A stretch of DNA of 64,000 bases from Shiella aurantiaca (GCA_030412945.1 JAUHJS010000007.1:62001-126000), one strand, 5' to 3'. Numbered from the stretch's first letter, positions 34,456 to 43,330 are shown. Notes: generated by a model from the sequence alone, not told the origin. Program-made: numbers and translations.

Positions 34456-36084
34456 ATGGATTTAGAATTTAACAAGAACGAAGACGATAATAAACAACTG
34501 GTTTTTGCCCTCAACCAGCGCCTTGCCAAAGTGAAGCTGGGTGGAGGAGAGAAAAAAATTGCCGACCAACATGCCAAAGGCAAACTTACCGCGCGCGAAC
34601 GAATTGAGCATTTGATAGATCCGGAGAGCGAATTTTTGGAAATCGCTGCCTTTGCTGGAGAGGGAATGTACAAAGACTTGGGCGGCTGTCCTTCCGGTGG
34701 GGTGGTTACGGGTATAGGGTATGTGTCGGGTAGGCAATGTGTAATTGTGGCCAATGATGCCACTGTAAAAGCCGGAGCGTGGTTTCCTATCACGGCCAAG
34801 AAAAACCTCAGAGCGCAAGAAATTTCAATAGAAAACCGACTTCCTATTATTTATTTGGTAGACAGTGCCGGGGTGTTCCTGCCCATGCAAGATGAGATTT
34901 TCCCTGATAAGGAACATTTTGGACGCCAGTTTCGCAACAATGCCCGCATGTCCTCTATGGGAATAATTCAGGTGGCTGCCATTATGGGAAGCTGTGTGGC
35001 CGGTGGTGCTTATTTGCCTATCATGAGCGATGAAGCTATGATTGTAGATAAAACGGGTTCCATATTTTTGGCCGGTTCTTACTTAGTAAAAGCGGCTGTA
35101 GGTGAAGATATTGACAATGAAACCTTGGGTGGTGCTACCACACATTGCGAAATCAGTGGGGTGACCGACCATAAATTCGCCAACGACCAAGAGTGCTTAG
35201 CGGCTATTAGGCGTATCTTTGATAAGATTGGGGATTACGAAAAAGCCGGATTCGACCGTGTGAAGCCCGCTCAGCCCAAAGAGGATCCTAAAGAAATCTA
35301 CGGCATCCTGCCTTCTGATAGAACCAAGCCCTACGATACCCTCGACATCATTAAGCGACTGGTAGACAATTCGGAGTTTGACGAGTATAAGGCGCTGTAT
35401 GGCAAATCGATTGTCTGTGGTACAGCCCGTATTGATGGTTGGGCGGTTGGCATAGTGGCCAATCAGCGTAAAGTCGTGAAATCCAAAAAAGGGGAGATGC
35501 AAATGGGGGGAGTTATTTACTCCGACTCTGCCGATAAGGCGGCCCGCTTTGTGATGAACTGCAACCAACGCAAAATTCCTCTTGTTTTCCTTCAAGATGT
35601 GAGCGGGTTTATGGTGGGTAGCCGTGCCGAACACGGAGGTATTATTAAAGATGGTGCCAAAATGGTGAATGCCGTTTCTAATTCGGTAGTGCCAAAGTTT
35701 ACCATCATTATGGGTAACTCCTACGGAGCCGGTAATTACGCCATGTGCGGAAAGGCTTATGACCCTCGTTTGATTTATGCTTGGCCATCGTCACAACTAG
35801 CAGTAATGAGCGGTGCCTCTGCTGCCAAAACCTTGTTGCAGATCAAAGTGGCTACGCTCAAAGCCAAAGGAGAGGAGCTCACTGCCGAGAAGGAAGCCGA
35901 ACTGCTAAAAGAAATTACCGATAAATACAATGAGCAGCTATCGCCTTACTATGCGGCCAGCCGTATTTGGGTAGATGGTATTATTGATCCCTTGGAAACG
36001 CGCAAAGTGATTTCTATGGGGATTGAGGCGGCTAATCATGCGCCTATTACGGAGCGTTTCAATGTAGGGGTAATCCAAACCTAG
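34456..36084 (+). CDS. Acyl-CoA carboxylase carboxyltransferase subunit, methylcrotonyl-CoA type
   Basis: A 542-aa carboxyltransferase closest in layout to methylcrotonyl-CoA carboxylase beta (leucine degradation): longer than the protein at 2495 and with VDSAGVFLPMQDEIFPDKEHFGRQFRNNARMS replacing its [10 protein letters not shown] loop, GSCVAGGAYLPIMSDE, QDVSGFMVGSRAEHGGIIKDGAKM, and GNSYGAGNYAMCGKAYDPR. Exact substrate (methylcrotonyl, geranyl or other CoA) is inferred. ATG 34456 is used rather than the in-frame 34417. The biotin-carrying alpha subunit is not adjacent. Followed by a SirB1-like gene after 4 bp. Confidence 0.88.
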   Translation: MDLEFNKNEDDNKQLVFALNQRLAKVKLGGGEKKIADQHAKGKLTARERIEHLIDPESEFLEIAAFAGEGMYKDLGGCPSGGVVTGIGYVSGRQCVIVANDATVKAGAWFPITAKKNLRAQEISIENRLPIIYLVDSAGVFLPMQDEIFPDKEHFGRQFRNNARMSSMGIIQVAAIMGSCVAGGAYLPIMSDEAMIVDKTGSIFLAGSYLVKAAVGEDIDNETLGGATTHCEISGVTDHKFANDQECLAAIRRIFDKIGDYEKAGFDRVKPAQPKEDPKEIYGILPSDRTKPYDTLDIIKRLVDNSEFDEYKALYGKSIVCGTARIDGWAVGIVANQRKVVKSKKGEMQMGGVIYSDSADKAARFVMNCNQRKIPLVFLQDVSGFMVGSRAEHGGIIKDGAKMVNAVSNSVVPKFTIIMGNSYGAGNYAMCGKAYDPRLIYAWPSSQLAVMSGASAAKTLLQIKVATLKAKGEELTAEKEAELLKEITDKYNEQLSPYYAASRIWVDGIIDPLETRKVISMGIEAANHAPITERFNVGVIQT

Positions 36085-36088
36085 GCCC

Positions 36089-36943
36089 ATGAATGCAAAA
36101 GAATTACAAGCTTTAGTTTCGCTGCTTGACGATGAAGATGCCGAAGTAAGCGCGCATGTGGAGCAGAAAATCATGTCGCTGGGGCATGAGGTGATTCCCT
36201 TTCTGGAAATGGAATGGGAAAAGAGCTTCAACCCCATTTTGCAGAAGCGCCTAGAAGAAATGGTGCATACCATTCAGTTTGATGCGCTTCTGCACCGACT
36301 AAAAGCTTGGAACGAAAGCTCGGAGCAAGATTTGCTTGAGGGAATGTGGCTAGTGGCGACTTTTCAATATCCCGATTTGGATTTGGCCAAATTGCGTGAG
36401 CAGATAGAGCAGTTGTACTATGAAGCTTGGCTGGATTTTAAGCCTAATCTCAATCCCTACGATTATGTGAAAATCCTGAACTCGGTTCTGTTTGGCAAGT
36501 TGCGGTTTGGAGCCAATACCAAAAACTTTCATGCGCCAGCCAACAGCATGATTAACTCCATCCTTGAAACCCGCAAGGGCAATCCTATTGCCTTGTGTTC
36601 CATCTACCTGCTGATTGCTCAGAAGTTAGGTCTTCCAATCTATGGAGTCAATTTGCCCAATCTATTTATCCTTACCTATAAAACCGAAGAAGTACAGTTT
36701 TATATCAATGCCTTCAACCGAGGATTAATTTTTACGAAAGAAGACATTGATAACTATATTCAACATTTGCAGCTTTCGCCCAATCCTATCTTTTATCAGC
36801 CGTGCACCCATGCCGATATCGTAAGGCGCATGCTCCGCAATTTGGAATACTCCTTTGAAAAACTAGGCGATCATGCCAAGTCGGAAGAAATCAAACGCTT
36901 GATTATTCAAATCTCCGATTCAGAGGATACAGGAATCATCTAA
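36089..36943 (+). CDS. SirB1-type transglutaminase-like protein
   Basis: A 284-aa protein. The first 65 residues are helical and HEAT-like (LDDEDAEVSAHVEQKIMSLG), followed by a Transglut_core2 domain (about 100-270) with SMINSILETRKGNPIALCSIYLLIAQKLGLPIYGVNLPN. In this family the region after RKGNPI often lacks the full Cys-His-Asp triad, and the H after GVNLP is replaced here (NLFIL instead of GHFLL), so enzymatic activity is doubtful. Role unknown; co-directional 4 bp after the carboxylase. Confidence 0.8.
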   Translation: MNAKELQALVSLLDDEDAEVSAHVEQKIMSLGHEVIPFLEMEWEKSFNPILQKRLEEMVHTIQFDALLHRLKAWNESSEQDLLEGMWLVATFQYPDLDLAKLREQIEQLYYEAWLDFKPNLNPYDYVKILNSVLFGKLRFGANTKNFHAPANSMINSILETRKGNPIALCSIYLLIAQKLGLPIYGVNLPNLFILTYKTEEVQFYINAFNRGLIFTKEDIDNYIQHLQLSPNPIFYQPCTHADIVRRMLRNLEYSFEKLGDHAKSEEIKRLIIQISDSEDTGII

Positions 36944-36945
36944 AA

Positions 36946-37530
36946 TTATTTTTTGATCAAACAACCTGTAGGTCTTGTATTAGGTTCTTTGGGATTACGT
37001 CCGGCCAATACCGCTGCAATGGCATCAGCCAGATAGGCACTGCTTACGTCTCCTTCCACTTGTGGGTTGTCATCAATGGCTCCGCGGTAGGCGATACGGA
37101 GTTCGTTTTTAACACCTTGGTCCAATACAAAGCATTCGGGCGTTTTGCTAGGGTTCAGTACTTTAATAGCGGCTTGATTGCGGTCAATCCATACCTGTGA
37201 TTTAAACCCTTCCTCTTGAGCTATGCGCACGGTTTCAGCCGGACTTTCATCCGGATGCCCGCCTTGGGTATTAGGGTTAATCAGAATAAAAGCTACCTCA
37301 TCGTTTTTGTATTTTTCTTCCAAAGCCTTTATGCGCTCATGATAGAGCTTGGTATATGGACAGAAATTGCCCATAAAAATAATGACAATGGCTTTTTTGC
37401 TTTTGTATTGATAGAGAGAAACCTCTTTTTGGGTGCTGGCATCTAGTATGGTGAAATCCTTGATGCCTTGCTGGGCCATCGCTAAGCCCGAAAAAAGTAA
37501 TACGCTAAGAGTGATTAAAAAATGTTTCAT
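36946..37530 (-). CDS. Periplasmic redoxin (thioredoxin-fold) protein
   Basis: A 194-aa AhpC/TSA-like protein with a signal peptide ending GLAMAQ. The thioredoxin fold shows KKAIVIIFMGNFCPYTKLYHERI; the active site is C-P-Y-T with only one cysteine, which suggests peroxiredoxin-like rather than dithiol chemistry. A second part (TPECFVLDQ, cis-Pro region) and YRGAIDDNPQ are as in the thiol-reductase family described in Bacteroidota. The last residues hold another Cys (RPTGCLIKK). Follows the phosphopantetheinyl transferase by 4 bp. Confidence 0.85.
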   Translation of the reverse strand: MKHFLITLSVLLFSGLAMAQQGIKDFTILDASTQKEVSLYQYKSKKAIVIIFMGNFCPYTKLYHERIKALEEKYKNDEVAFILINPNTQGGHPDESPAETVRIAQEEGFKSQVWIDRNQAAIKVLNPSKTPECFVLDQGVKNELRIAYRGAIDDNPQVEGDVSSAYLADAIAAVLAGRNPKEPNTRPTGCLIKK

Positions 37531-37534
37531 AGGT

Positions 37535-38161
37535 TCAGTAGTGGTTGAAGCAAATCAAATGCTTGTCAAATGTATGAAATTGAAGAGAATATTTTTGTAC
37601 TTCTCCGTGTTTATTTATTAATCCGATTATATTTTCTTCGTTGAATTCAATTAATAAATCCCTCATGAAGTCAAGACCTCGTTTCGCATAAATTTTATAC
37701 AAAACCTCTTTGGCGCTCCATAGTTGACTCAATCGGCTGAGGTCATTGCCGGCCCACTCTAATTCTGATTCCTGGCAAAGCCTGGGAATAATTCTGCGCA
37801 TTTTTTCTTTGGGAGCCTCAATATCTATGCCTACCGGAAGGGAGGTGTGCAAAATGGCTCCTGCATATGGGTAGGCATGCGAAAGCGAGATTTCTACCGT
37901 AGGAGCCCCACCCAGAAAGGGTTTTCCATTTTCATCTTTCTCGATATGGCTCATGGCTATACCGTGTTGGGTACACAGCGCAGTTATGCACAGGCGTCCG
38001 GCCAGCCATTCTTTTTGTTTTTCCTCAAACTTATACTGCTGATACTCTTGTTGCCATTCCTCGTGGCCTAGTAGATGCCTGAGTTCGTCAAGACTTTCAG
38101 TAATATGCCAAAAAGCCCAGGCACTGTTAGAATCTATCGGTAGAATATGTTGTAATGGCAT
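37535..38161 (-). CDS. 4'-phosphopantetheinyl transferase superfamily protein
   Basis: A 208-aa Sfp-like protein that would attach phosphopantetheine from CoA to a carrier protein. The Mg/CoA motif PVGIDIEAPKEKM (near residue 110) and the second motif LWSAKEVLYKIYAKRGL (near 146) are both intact, and ISLSHAYPYAGAIL is the usual linking block. The pseudo-dimeric length suggests the Sfp/EntD type, but no carrier-protein gene lies nearby. First gene of a two-gene unit with the redoxin. Confidence 0.87.
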   Translation of the reverse strand: MPLQHILPIDSNSAWAFWHITESLDELRHLLGHEEWQQEYQQYKFEEKQKEWLAGRLCITALCTQHGIAMSHIEKDENGKPFLGGAPTVEISLSHAYPYAGAILHTSLPVGIDIEAPKEKMRRIIPRLCQESELEWAGNDLSRLSQLWSAKEVLYKIYAKRGLDFMRDLLIEFNEENIIGLINKHGEVQKYSLQFHTFDKHLICFNHY

Positions 38162-38232
38162 AGCCTAAGTTTTGGAACGGAAATATTGTTGATTAATTTT
38201 AATTTTTAAAATATCTAGCTGATATCTATCCC

Positions 38233-39147
38233 ATGTCACCCATTCAAGTTCAGAAGAAATTTGCCTTTACCGGCCACCGCGATTGCCTCTATGCCTTGAG
38301 CGCCACAGGTGCTGAGCAGTCGTTTTTATCGGCTGGTGCTGACGGGCTGGTGGTGCAATGGGATTTTACTCAGCCCGACCAAGGGAAGGTGCTCGCCAAA
38401 ATGCAGAGCACGGTGTATGCGATGACATACGATGAAGCCTCGGGCTTTGTATTTATCGGACAGAATTTTGACGGTATTCATGCAGTTCATCTGACCGATG
38501 CCAGCAAAAACTTTTCTATTGCCTGTACCCAAGCGGCTATTTTTGATGTGTGGGTTCAAGGGGACTTTCTTTGGTTGGCCACGGGCGATGGAGAGCTTAT
38601 CTATATTCATTGGACGGAAAAACGTATTGTACAACGCGTCAAGCTCAGCGATAAAAGTTTGCGCAGCCTGCATTATCATCCGGAACAAGAGGTGTTGGCA
38701 GTAGGCGCAAGCAATCACCAGATACATTTGTTTGATTTGAAAAGTAAGAAGGTAGTACAGGTGCTTGAGGGACATACCAATTCGGTGTTTACCGTTCAAT
38801 ACTCGCCTGATTTTCAGTTTTTGATGAGTGCAGGTCGAGATGCCCATCTGAAAATATGGGATGTAAAGAATGATTATAGGCTAAAGGAAGATATCGTGGC
38901 GCATATGTATGCCATTAATCATATAACTTTTAGCCCTAGCGGACGTTATTTTGCTACGGCTAGCATGGATAAGTCCATCAAACTGTGGGATGCGCGAAGC
39001 TTTGCCCTTCTTAAGGTGATTGACAAAGCACGGCATGCGGGGCATGGCACCTCGGTAAATAAATTATTATGGACATCTACCGATAATCTTTTAGTATCTT
39101 GTAGCGATGATCGGACTATCTCCATTTGGGACCTAACCCTACAATAA
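38233..39147 (+). CDS. WD40-repeat protein
   Basis: A 304-aa soluble protein made of about seven WD40 repeats, one blade each 40-45 residues: FTGHRDCLYALSA...LVVQWD, LEGHTNSVFTVQYSPDFQFLMSAGRDAHLKIWD, HMYAINHITFSPSGRYFATASMDKSIKLWD, LVSCSDDRTISIWD. No signal peptide, so cytosolic scaffold. It lies 5 bp ahead of a DivIVA-domain gene and folB and probably forms one transcript with them. Confidence 0.88.
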   Translation: MSPIQVQKKFAFTGHRDCLYALSATGAEQSFLSAGADGLVVQWDFTQPDQGKVLAKMQSTVYAMTYDEASGFVFIGQNFDGIHAVHLTDASKNFSIACTQAAIFDVWVQGDFLWLATGDGELIYIHWTEKRIVQRVKLSDKSLRSLHYHPEQEVLAVGASNHQIHLFDLKSKKVVQVLEGHTNSVFTVQYSPDFQFLMSAGRDAHLKIWDVKNDYRLKEDIVAHMYAINHITFSPSGRYFATASMDKSIKLWDARSFALLKVIDKARHAGHGTSVNKLLWTSTDNLLVSCSDDRTISIWDLTLQ

Positions 39148-39152
39148 GAATT

Positions 39153-39869
39153 ATGAAAATTACACCCATAGAAATTCGTCAGAAAGAATTTGAGAAGGTA
39201 TTCAGAGGATATGACAAAGAGGAAGTAGACGCCTATCTTCAGTCACTTTCCCAAGAATGGGAGCGCTTGTTGGACGAGACTAAGGAGTTGAAAATGAGGC
39301 TAGAGGTGACCGAAAAAGAAGTAGTAAAGCTTCGTGAAGTAGAAAGTACCTTGTTTAAAACCCTAAAAACTGCAGAAGATACCGGGGCCAATATGATTCA
39401 GCAGGCTAATAAAACGGCTGAACTGCACCTTAAAGAAACGCAAATTAAAGCGGAGGCTTTGCTAAACGATGCCAAGTTTAAGGCTAAATCCATTATAGAA
39501 GAGGCCGAAACCCAAAGCCGCTATCTGATTGACGAAATGGAGCACGAAACCCGCACCTTACTTGACTCTTGTCACGATTTGGAGGTGTTCCGCGATAACT
39601 TGATTAGCGAACTGAAAAATTTGGCCAACGACACCCAAATGAAAGCCAAAAAGGTGGAGGAAAAGTCAGCCAAATCAGATCTGAACCACATCGTAAGCAA
39701 ACTGAAAGCTTTGCAAAAGCAATACAACGAACGTACTGAAGAAAGTCCCCGCCCGAGTGCAAAACCTAAGGAGGAGCCTTCATCTGCACCTTCCGAACCT
39801 ACCGTAGAGGAAGAAGCTCCACGCAAAGAAAACTCCGGTTCCCAATCCTTCTTTGATCAAATTGGCTAA
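39153..39869 (+). CDS. DivIVA domain protein
   Basis: A 238-aa coiled-coil protein with the DivIVA/GpsB N-terminus (ITPIEIRQKEFEKVFRGYDKEEVDAYLQSL, residues 3-33), then long helices (40-195) and an acidic/Pro-rich C-terminal tail ending QSFFDQIG. DivIVA-type proteins bind curved membrane and recruit division or wall enzymes in Gram-positives; a similar N-terminal domain is common in Bacteroidota with unknown role. ATG 39153 is used, as upstream in-frame sequence overlaps the WD40 gene. Confidence 0.85.
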   Translation: MKITPIEIRQKEFEKVFRGYDKEEVDAYLQSLSQEWERLLDETKELKMRLEVTEKEVVKLREVESTLFKTLKTAEDTGANMIQQANKTAELHLKETQIKAEALLNDAKFKAKSIIEEAETQSRYLIDEMEHETRTLLDSCHDLEVFRDNLISELKNLANDTQMKAKKVEEKSAKSDLNHIVSKLKALQKQYNERTEESPRPSAKPKEEPSSAPSEPTVEEEAPRKENSGSQSFFDQIG

Positions 39870-39870
39870 T

Positions 39871-40239
39871 ATGCAAACGGGTACCATTGCCTTGGAAGGG
39901 CTTGAGTTTTTTGCCTACCACGGATATTATAAAGAAGAACAAAAAACAGGCAATCGCTATACGGTCGACTTGCAAGTAACCTCGGTAATTGGCGATGAAG
40001 TGAGCGATAGCAACCTAGGCGCTACCATCGACTATGAGAAATTATACCAAATGGTGGCACAAGCTATGCAAACCAAAACCAAATTATTGGAAGACATAGC
40101 CCAGCGCATTTGCCATGCCGTATTGGCCAACTTTGAAAGAGCTTTGGAAGTGGAGGTGAGCATCTCCAAACATAATCCGCCAATAGGTGGTGTTTGTGCC
40201 CGTGCTAAAGTAACGCTCAAGCAAAGTAGAACTTCTTAG
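39871..40239 (+). CDS. folB: Dihydroneopterin aldolase
   Basis: A 122-aa enzyme that cleaves 7,8-dihydroneopterin to the hydroxymethyl pterin in folate synthesis. Visible: ALEGLEFFAYHGYYKEEQKTGNRY with the catalytic Tyr, GATIDYEKLYQMVAQ, TKLLEDIAQRICHAV, and the last-strand motif VSISKHNPPIGGVC. Begins 1 bp after the DivIVA gene stop; its own stop codon overlaps the stop of the convergent IscA-like gene by two bases. Confidence 0.93.
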   Translation: MQTGTIALEGLEFFAYHGYYKEEQKTGNRYTVDLQVTSVIGDEVSDSNLGATIDYEKLYQMVAQAMQTKTKLLEDIAQRICHAVLANFERALEVEVSISKHNPPIGGVCARAKVTLKQSRTS

Positions 40240-40559
40240 GAAGTATGATGTGTGGGATTGATAAAGGTAAATCCACGTGCATCAGCATCTTCCACAAAAT
40301 CTACTTCAAGGCCTACCAAATACATGGTCTGCTTTTTCTCGATCAGCACCTCTATCCCGTTGATGTTGAATTGCGTATCGCCTTCTTTGGGTTTATCAAA
40401 ACCAAGCAAAAACTGGGCGCCTCCGCATCCGCCACCGCCTTTTACGCCCACTCTGAGCGAATAGTCGCTGGGGATTCCCTTTGAAGCCATAATTTTCTTG
40501 ATTTCCTGCTGGGCAGCAGCACTAATACTGATGGGTACAAAATCTAAAGCCATATCCAA
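40236..40559 (-). CDS. HesB/IscA-like iron-sulfur protein without C-terminal CxC
   Basis: A 107-aa A-type carrier fold: SISAAAQQEIKKIM, LRVGVKGGGGCGGAQFLLGFD with the first conserved Cys (C45), VEIDFVEDA-like block and ARGFTFINP. Standard members continue with a C-G-C motif about 10 residues later; here the protein ends INPTHHTS with no cysteine. It may bind metal with other residues or in heterodimer with a canonical partner. A start at MALDF (40553) is also possible. Confidence 0.85.
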   Translation of the reverse strand: MDMALDFVPISISAAAQQEIKKIMASKGIPSDYSLRVGVKGGGGCGGAQFLLGFDKPKEGDTQFNINGIEVLIEKKQTMYLVGLEVDFVEDADARGFTFINPTHHTS

Positions 40560-40659
40560 ACTTACCTAAAACTTTACATACAACACAAAAGTTTAAAATA
40601 GCGTGCCTTTATCCTCACGATGAAAAGTGATATATTTCCAAATATTTTAGAACGTAACG

Positions 40660-41181
40660 ATGGAATTACTAGGTGATTTATTGAAAATTCTTTTACCCGC
40701 AGGGGTTATGCTTTACGCCATGTATGCTTTGGTGCAGTCTTTTTTGAAAAAGGACATGGAGAAAAAACTGATTGAGATTAAGGTAAAAAGTAATGAAACC
40801 ATTCTTCCGCTTCGCCTTCAGGCCTATGAGCGTATGTGTTTGTTTTTGGAGCGTATAACGCCCTCCAACCTTTTGTTTCGCTTGAACGACTCTAGCTACA
40901 ATGTGGCCGCCCTGCACCAAATCCTCCTTTCGGATATTCGGGAAGAGTATAACCACAACCTTTCGCAGCAGGTGTATATGAGCGACAAGGCGTGGAAAGC
41001 GATTAATGCCGCCCGCGAGGAGGTAATTATGCTCATTAATCAATGTGCTTCTGAACTTGATGCAGATGGAAGAGGGATAGATTTGGCCAAAAAAATACTA
41101 GAACGCTATGTGGAGCGCAAAATGGATTCGATAGAATATGCCCTTCGGTTTTTGAAAGATGAAGTACAGAAAATTTTCTAA
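40660..41181 (+). CDS. Conserved membrane-anchored protein of unknown function
   Basis: A 173-aa protein with one N-terminal membrane helix (LLKILLPAGVMLYAMYALVQSFL, residues 8-30) and a helical cytosolic body (LPLRLQAYERMCLFLERITPSNLLFRL, IREEYNHNLSQQVYMSDKAWKAI, ARE-EVIMLI). This architecture and the LxLRLQAYERLxLFLERI stretch occur in a family limited to Bacteroidota, probably that listed as DUF7935; no function is known. A TATATTTC sequence at 40630 may be its -7 box. Confidence 0.78.
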   Translation: MELLGDLLKILLPAGVMLYAMYALVQSFLKKDMEKKLIEIKVKSNETILPLRLQAYERMCLFLERITPSNLLFRLNDSSYNVAALHQILLSDIREEYNHNLSQQVYMSDKAWKAINAAREEVIMLINQCASELDADGRGIDLAKKILERYVERKMDSIEYALRFLKDEVQKIF

Positions 41182-41259
41182 CCCTGCTTCATTTTAATCA
41201 AAATATTATTGGATAAATTCTATTTTATTTCAAAATTGCGCCCTATCCAACATTAAAGT

Positions 41260-41928
41260 ATGCAAAAGAAAACCGCCATGATCGTGGGTGCTACGGGGCT
41301 TGTAGCAAGCGAACTTCTCCAACTTTTACTGAACGATTCGTATTATCGAACTATCATTACTGTAAGTAGACGTCAGCTGGATATCACACACGAAAATTTG
41401 GTACAGGTTATTGCGGATTACGATCGTCTGGAGGATATAGAGGAGCTTCTGGAGGCTACCGATGTATATTGTTGCTTAGGTACCACTATGGCGGTGGCAG
41501 GTTCTAAAGAAGCTTTTTACAAGGTAGACTATACCTATCCGGTAGAAGTAGCAAAAATTGCCCTTAAGAATGAATCTTCGCAGTTTCTGCTAATAAGCGC
41601 TATGGGCGCCAATAAAAATTCCAACATCTTCTACAATCGCGTAAAAGGAGAAGTAGAGGAGAAAATCAAATCCCTTGGCTTCCCATCTACCCATATTTTC
41701 CGTCCTTCTTTGCTATTGGGCGAAAGAAAAGAAGAACGAAAAGGCGAAAAATTCATGCAGAAATTAAGTCAGGCGGCACCCTTTCTCTTTATGGGGCCTC
41801 TGGCCAAATACCGTCCTATAAAGGCCGTTGACGTGGCCAAGGGCATGATTGCGATGGCTAAAAAACAAGTGGTGGGCATTAGTACCATTGATTCTTCCCA
41901 AATCCAGAAACTGGCCGATACGCAATGA
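41260..41928 (+). CDS. NAD(P)H-binding SDR protein (HTATIP2/TIP30-like)
   Basis: A 222-aa atypical short-chain dehydrogenase. The nucleotide loop AMIVGATGLVASELLQLLL is at the N-terminus, DVYCCLGTTMAVAGSKEAFYKVDYTYPVEVAKIAL and FLLISAMGANKNSNIFYNRVKGEVEEKI (Ser then Tyr-x-x-x-Lys) follow, then HIFRPSLLLGERKEERKGE. Best matched by the TIP30/YwnB-type oxidoreductase group; the substrate is unknown. Its stop overlaps the start of dtd (ATGA). Confidence 0.85.
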   Translation: MQKKTAMIVGATGLVASELLQLLLNDSYYRTIITVSRRQLDITHENLVQVIADYDRLEDIEELLEATDVYCCLGTTMAVAGSKEAFYKVDYTYPVEVAKIALKNESSQFLLISAMGANKNSNIFYNRVKGEVEEKIKSLGFPSTHIFRPSLLLGERKEERKGEKFMQKLSQAAPFLFMGPLAKYRPIKAVDVAKGMIAMAKKQVVGISTIDSSQIQKLADTQ

Positions 41929-42377
41929 TTGCCGTTATCCAGCGTGTATCATCTGCCTCTGTTGAAATTTCAGGCCAAAGGGTGGCAACCATTGGGCGAG
42001 GTTTTCTCGTACTGTTGGGAGTGGGAAATGAGGATGGCGAAGAAGATGTACAATGGTTGGCACAAAAAGTGGCCAATTTGCGGGTGTTTTCCGATGCTCA
42101 AGGGCAAATGAACCTAGGGATTCAAGAAGTGCAAGGCGATATTATTGTGGTCAGTCAGTTTACACTCCACGCCAGTACCAAAAAAGGCAACCGCCCATCA
42201 TTTATTCAGGCAGCAAAGCCGCCTGTAGCCATTCCTTTGTACGAAGCCTTTGTAGCCAAGCTGGAGGAGTTTACCCAAAAGAAAGTGCAGACCGGAGAAT
42301 TTGGTGCCGATATGCAGGTGGCCTTAGTCAACGATGGCCCGGTTACGATTATCATCGATTCAAAAAACAAACAATAA
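41925..42377 (+). CDS. dtd: D-aminoacyl-tRNA deacylase
   Basis: A 150-aa homodimeric enzyme freeing tRNA from D-amino acids. Both signature motifs are present: VVSQFTLHAST (SQFTL) and VNDGPVTIIID (NxGPVT), plus RVSSASVEISG at the N-terminus and GNRPSFIQAA. Start codon overlaps the stop of the SDR gene by four bases, and 1 bp separates it from the MazG-like gene: translational coupling is likely. Confidence 0.95.
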   Translation: MIAVIQRVSSASVEISGQRVATIGRGFLVLLGVGNEDGEEDVQWLAQKVANLRVFSDAQGQMNLGIQEVQGDIIVVSQFTLHASTKKGNRPSFIQAAKPPVAIPLYEAFVAKLEEFTQKKVQTGEFGADMQVALVNDGPVTIIIDSKNKQ

Positions 42378-42378
42378 C

Positions 42379-42708
42379 ATGACTTTAGAAGAAGCACAAA
42401 AGCAGGTAGATGATTGGATTCAGACTACCGGGGTTCGCTATTTTAATGAACTCACCAATATGGCTATCTTGACGGAAGAAGTGGGAGAGGTGGCTCGATT
42501 GATTGCCCGTACATATGGGGAACAGTCGTTTAAGAAATCGGATGAGGGCAAAGAGCTGGGCGATGAGCTAGCCGATGTACTATGGGTGCTTATTTGTCTG
42601 GCCAATCAAACGGGGGTGAATCTCACAGAAGCTTTTGCCAAAAATATGTCCAAAAAAACGCAGCGAGATAGCGAGCGTCATAAGGCCAATCCTAAACTTA
42701 ACTCGTAA
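42379..42708 (+). CDS. MazG-like nucleotide pyrophosphohydrolase
   Basis: A 109-aa single-domain all-alpha NTP pyrophosphatase. The metal-binding signature EEVGEVARLIARTYGEQ and GDELADVLWVLICLANQ gives the EExxE...ExxD pattern. Such small MazG proteins remove house-cleaning nucleotides; the preferred substrate is not known. ATG 42379 chosen as upstream frame overlaps dtd. Confidence 0.9.
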   Translation: MTLEEAQKQVDDWIQTTGVRYFNELTNMAILTEEVGEVARLIARTYGEQSFKKSDEGKELGDELADVLWVLICLANQTGVNLTEAFAKNMSKKTQRDSERHKANPKLNS

Positions 42709-42774
42709 ATTGTCGTGAAGCCGATAATTTTTGAGTAATTTATTTCCCATTATCGCAACCTACTCTATTATACT

Positions 42775-43329
42775 ATGAAAAAATGTATACTCTTAAGCTC
42801 ATTTATCTTGCTGATATTCAGTGTGCAGGAGCTTAAGGCGCAAACCTACCTTACCGCAGCGGGTAGCATCAATTTCACTTCGGATGCTCCATTAGAGGTA
42901 ATTGAGGCGGAATCAAAAAAAATGAAAGGAGCGGTAGATGCTTCTAAAAACACTTTTGCTTTTGCTGTTCCTATTATTTCTTTTCAAGGCTTCAACTCAG
43001 CTTTGCAGCGAGAGCACTTCAATGAAAACTACATGGAAAGTGCCAAGTTTCCGGATGCTACCTTTACCGGAAAAATCATCGAACAGGTAGATTTTACGAA
43101 ACCGGGTACCTATTCGGTACGCGCCAAAGGCACGTTGAAAATCCATGGCGTGGAGCAGGAGCGTATCATCAAGTCTGACCTGATTGTGAAAGATGATAAA
43201 ACCATAGTCATCAAATCGGATTTTTATGTTCCCCTTTCCGACCATAATATCCAGATTCCCAAAATTGTTAACCAGAAAATCGCCACCGAAATCCATGTAG
43301 TGATTCAGGGCGAGTGTAAGGCCAAATAA
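42775..43329 (+). CDS. YceI family periplasmic protein
   Basis: A 184-aa protein with a signal peptide (MKKCILLSSFILLIFSVQ, cleaved about AQ at 23) and the lipocalin-like YceI barrel that binds isoprenoid or other polyisoprenyl lipids: AAGSINFTSDAPLEVIEAES, FNSALQREHFNENYMESAKFPDATFTGKI, AKGTLKIHGVEQERI. The gene is followed after 1 bp by the propeller/SpoIIE gene. Confidence 0.9.
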   Translation: MKKCILLSSFILLIFSVQELKAQTYLTAAGSINFTSDAPLEVIEAESKKMKGAVDASKNTFAFAVPIISFQGFNSALQREHFNENYMESAKFPDATFTGKIIEQVDFTKPGTYSVRAKGTLKIHGVEQERIIKSDLIVKDDKTIVIKSDFYVPLSDHNIQIPKIVNQKIATEIHVVIQGECKAK

Positions 43330-43330
43330 G

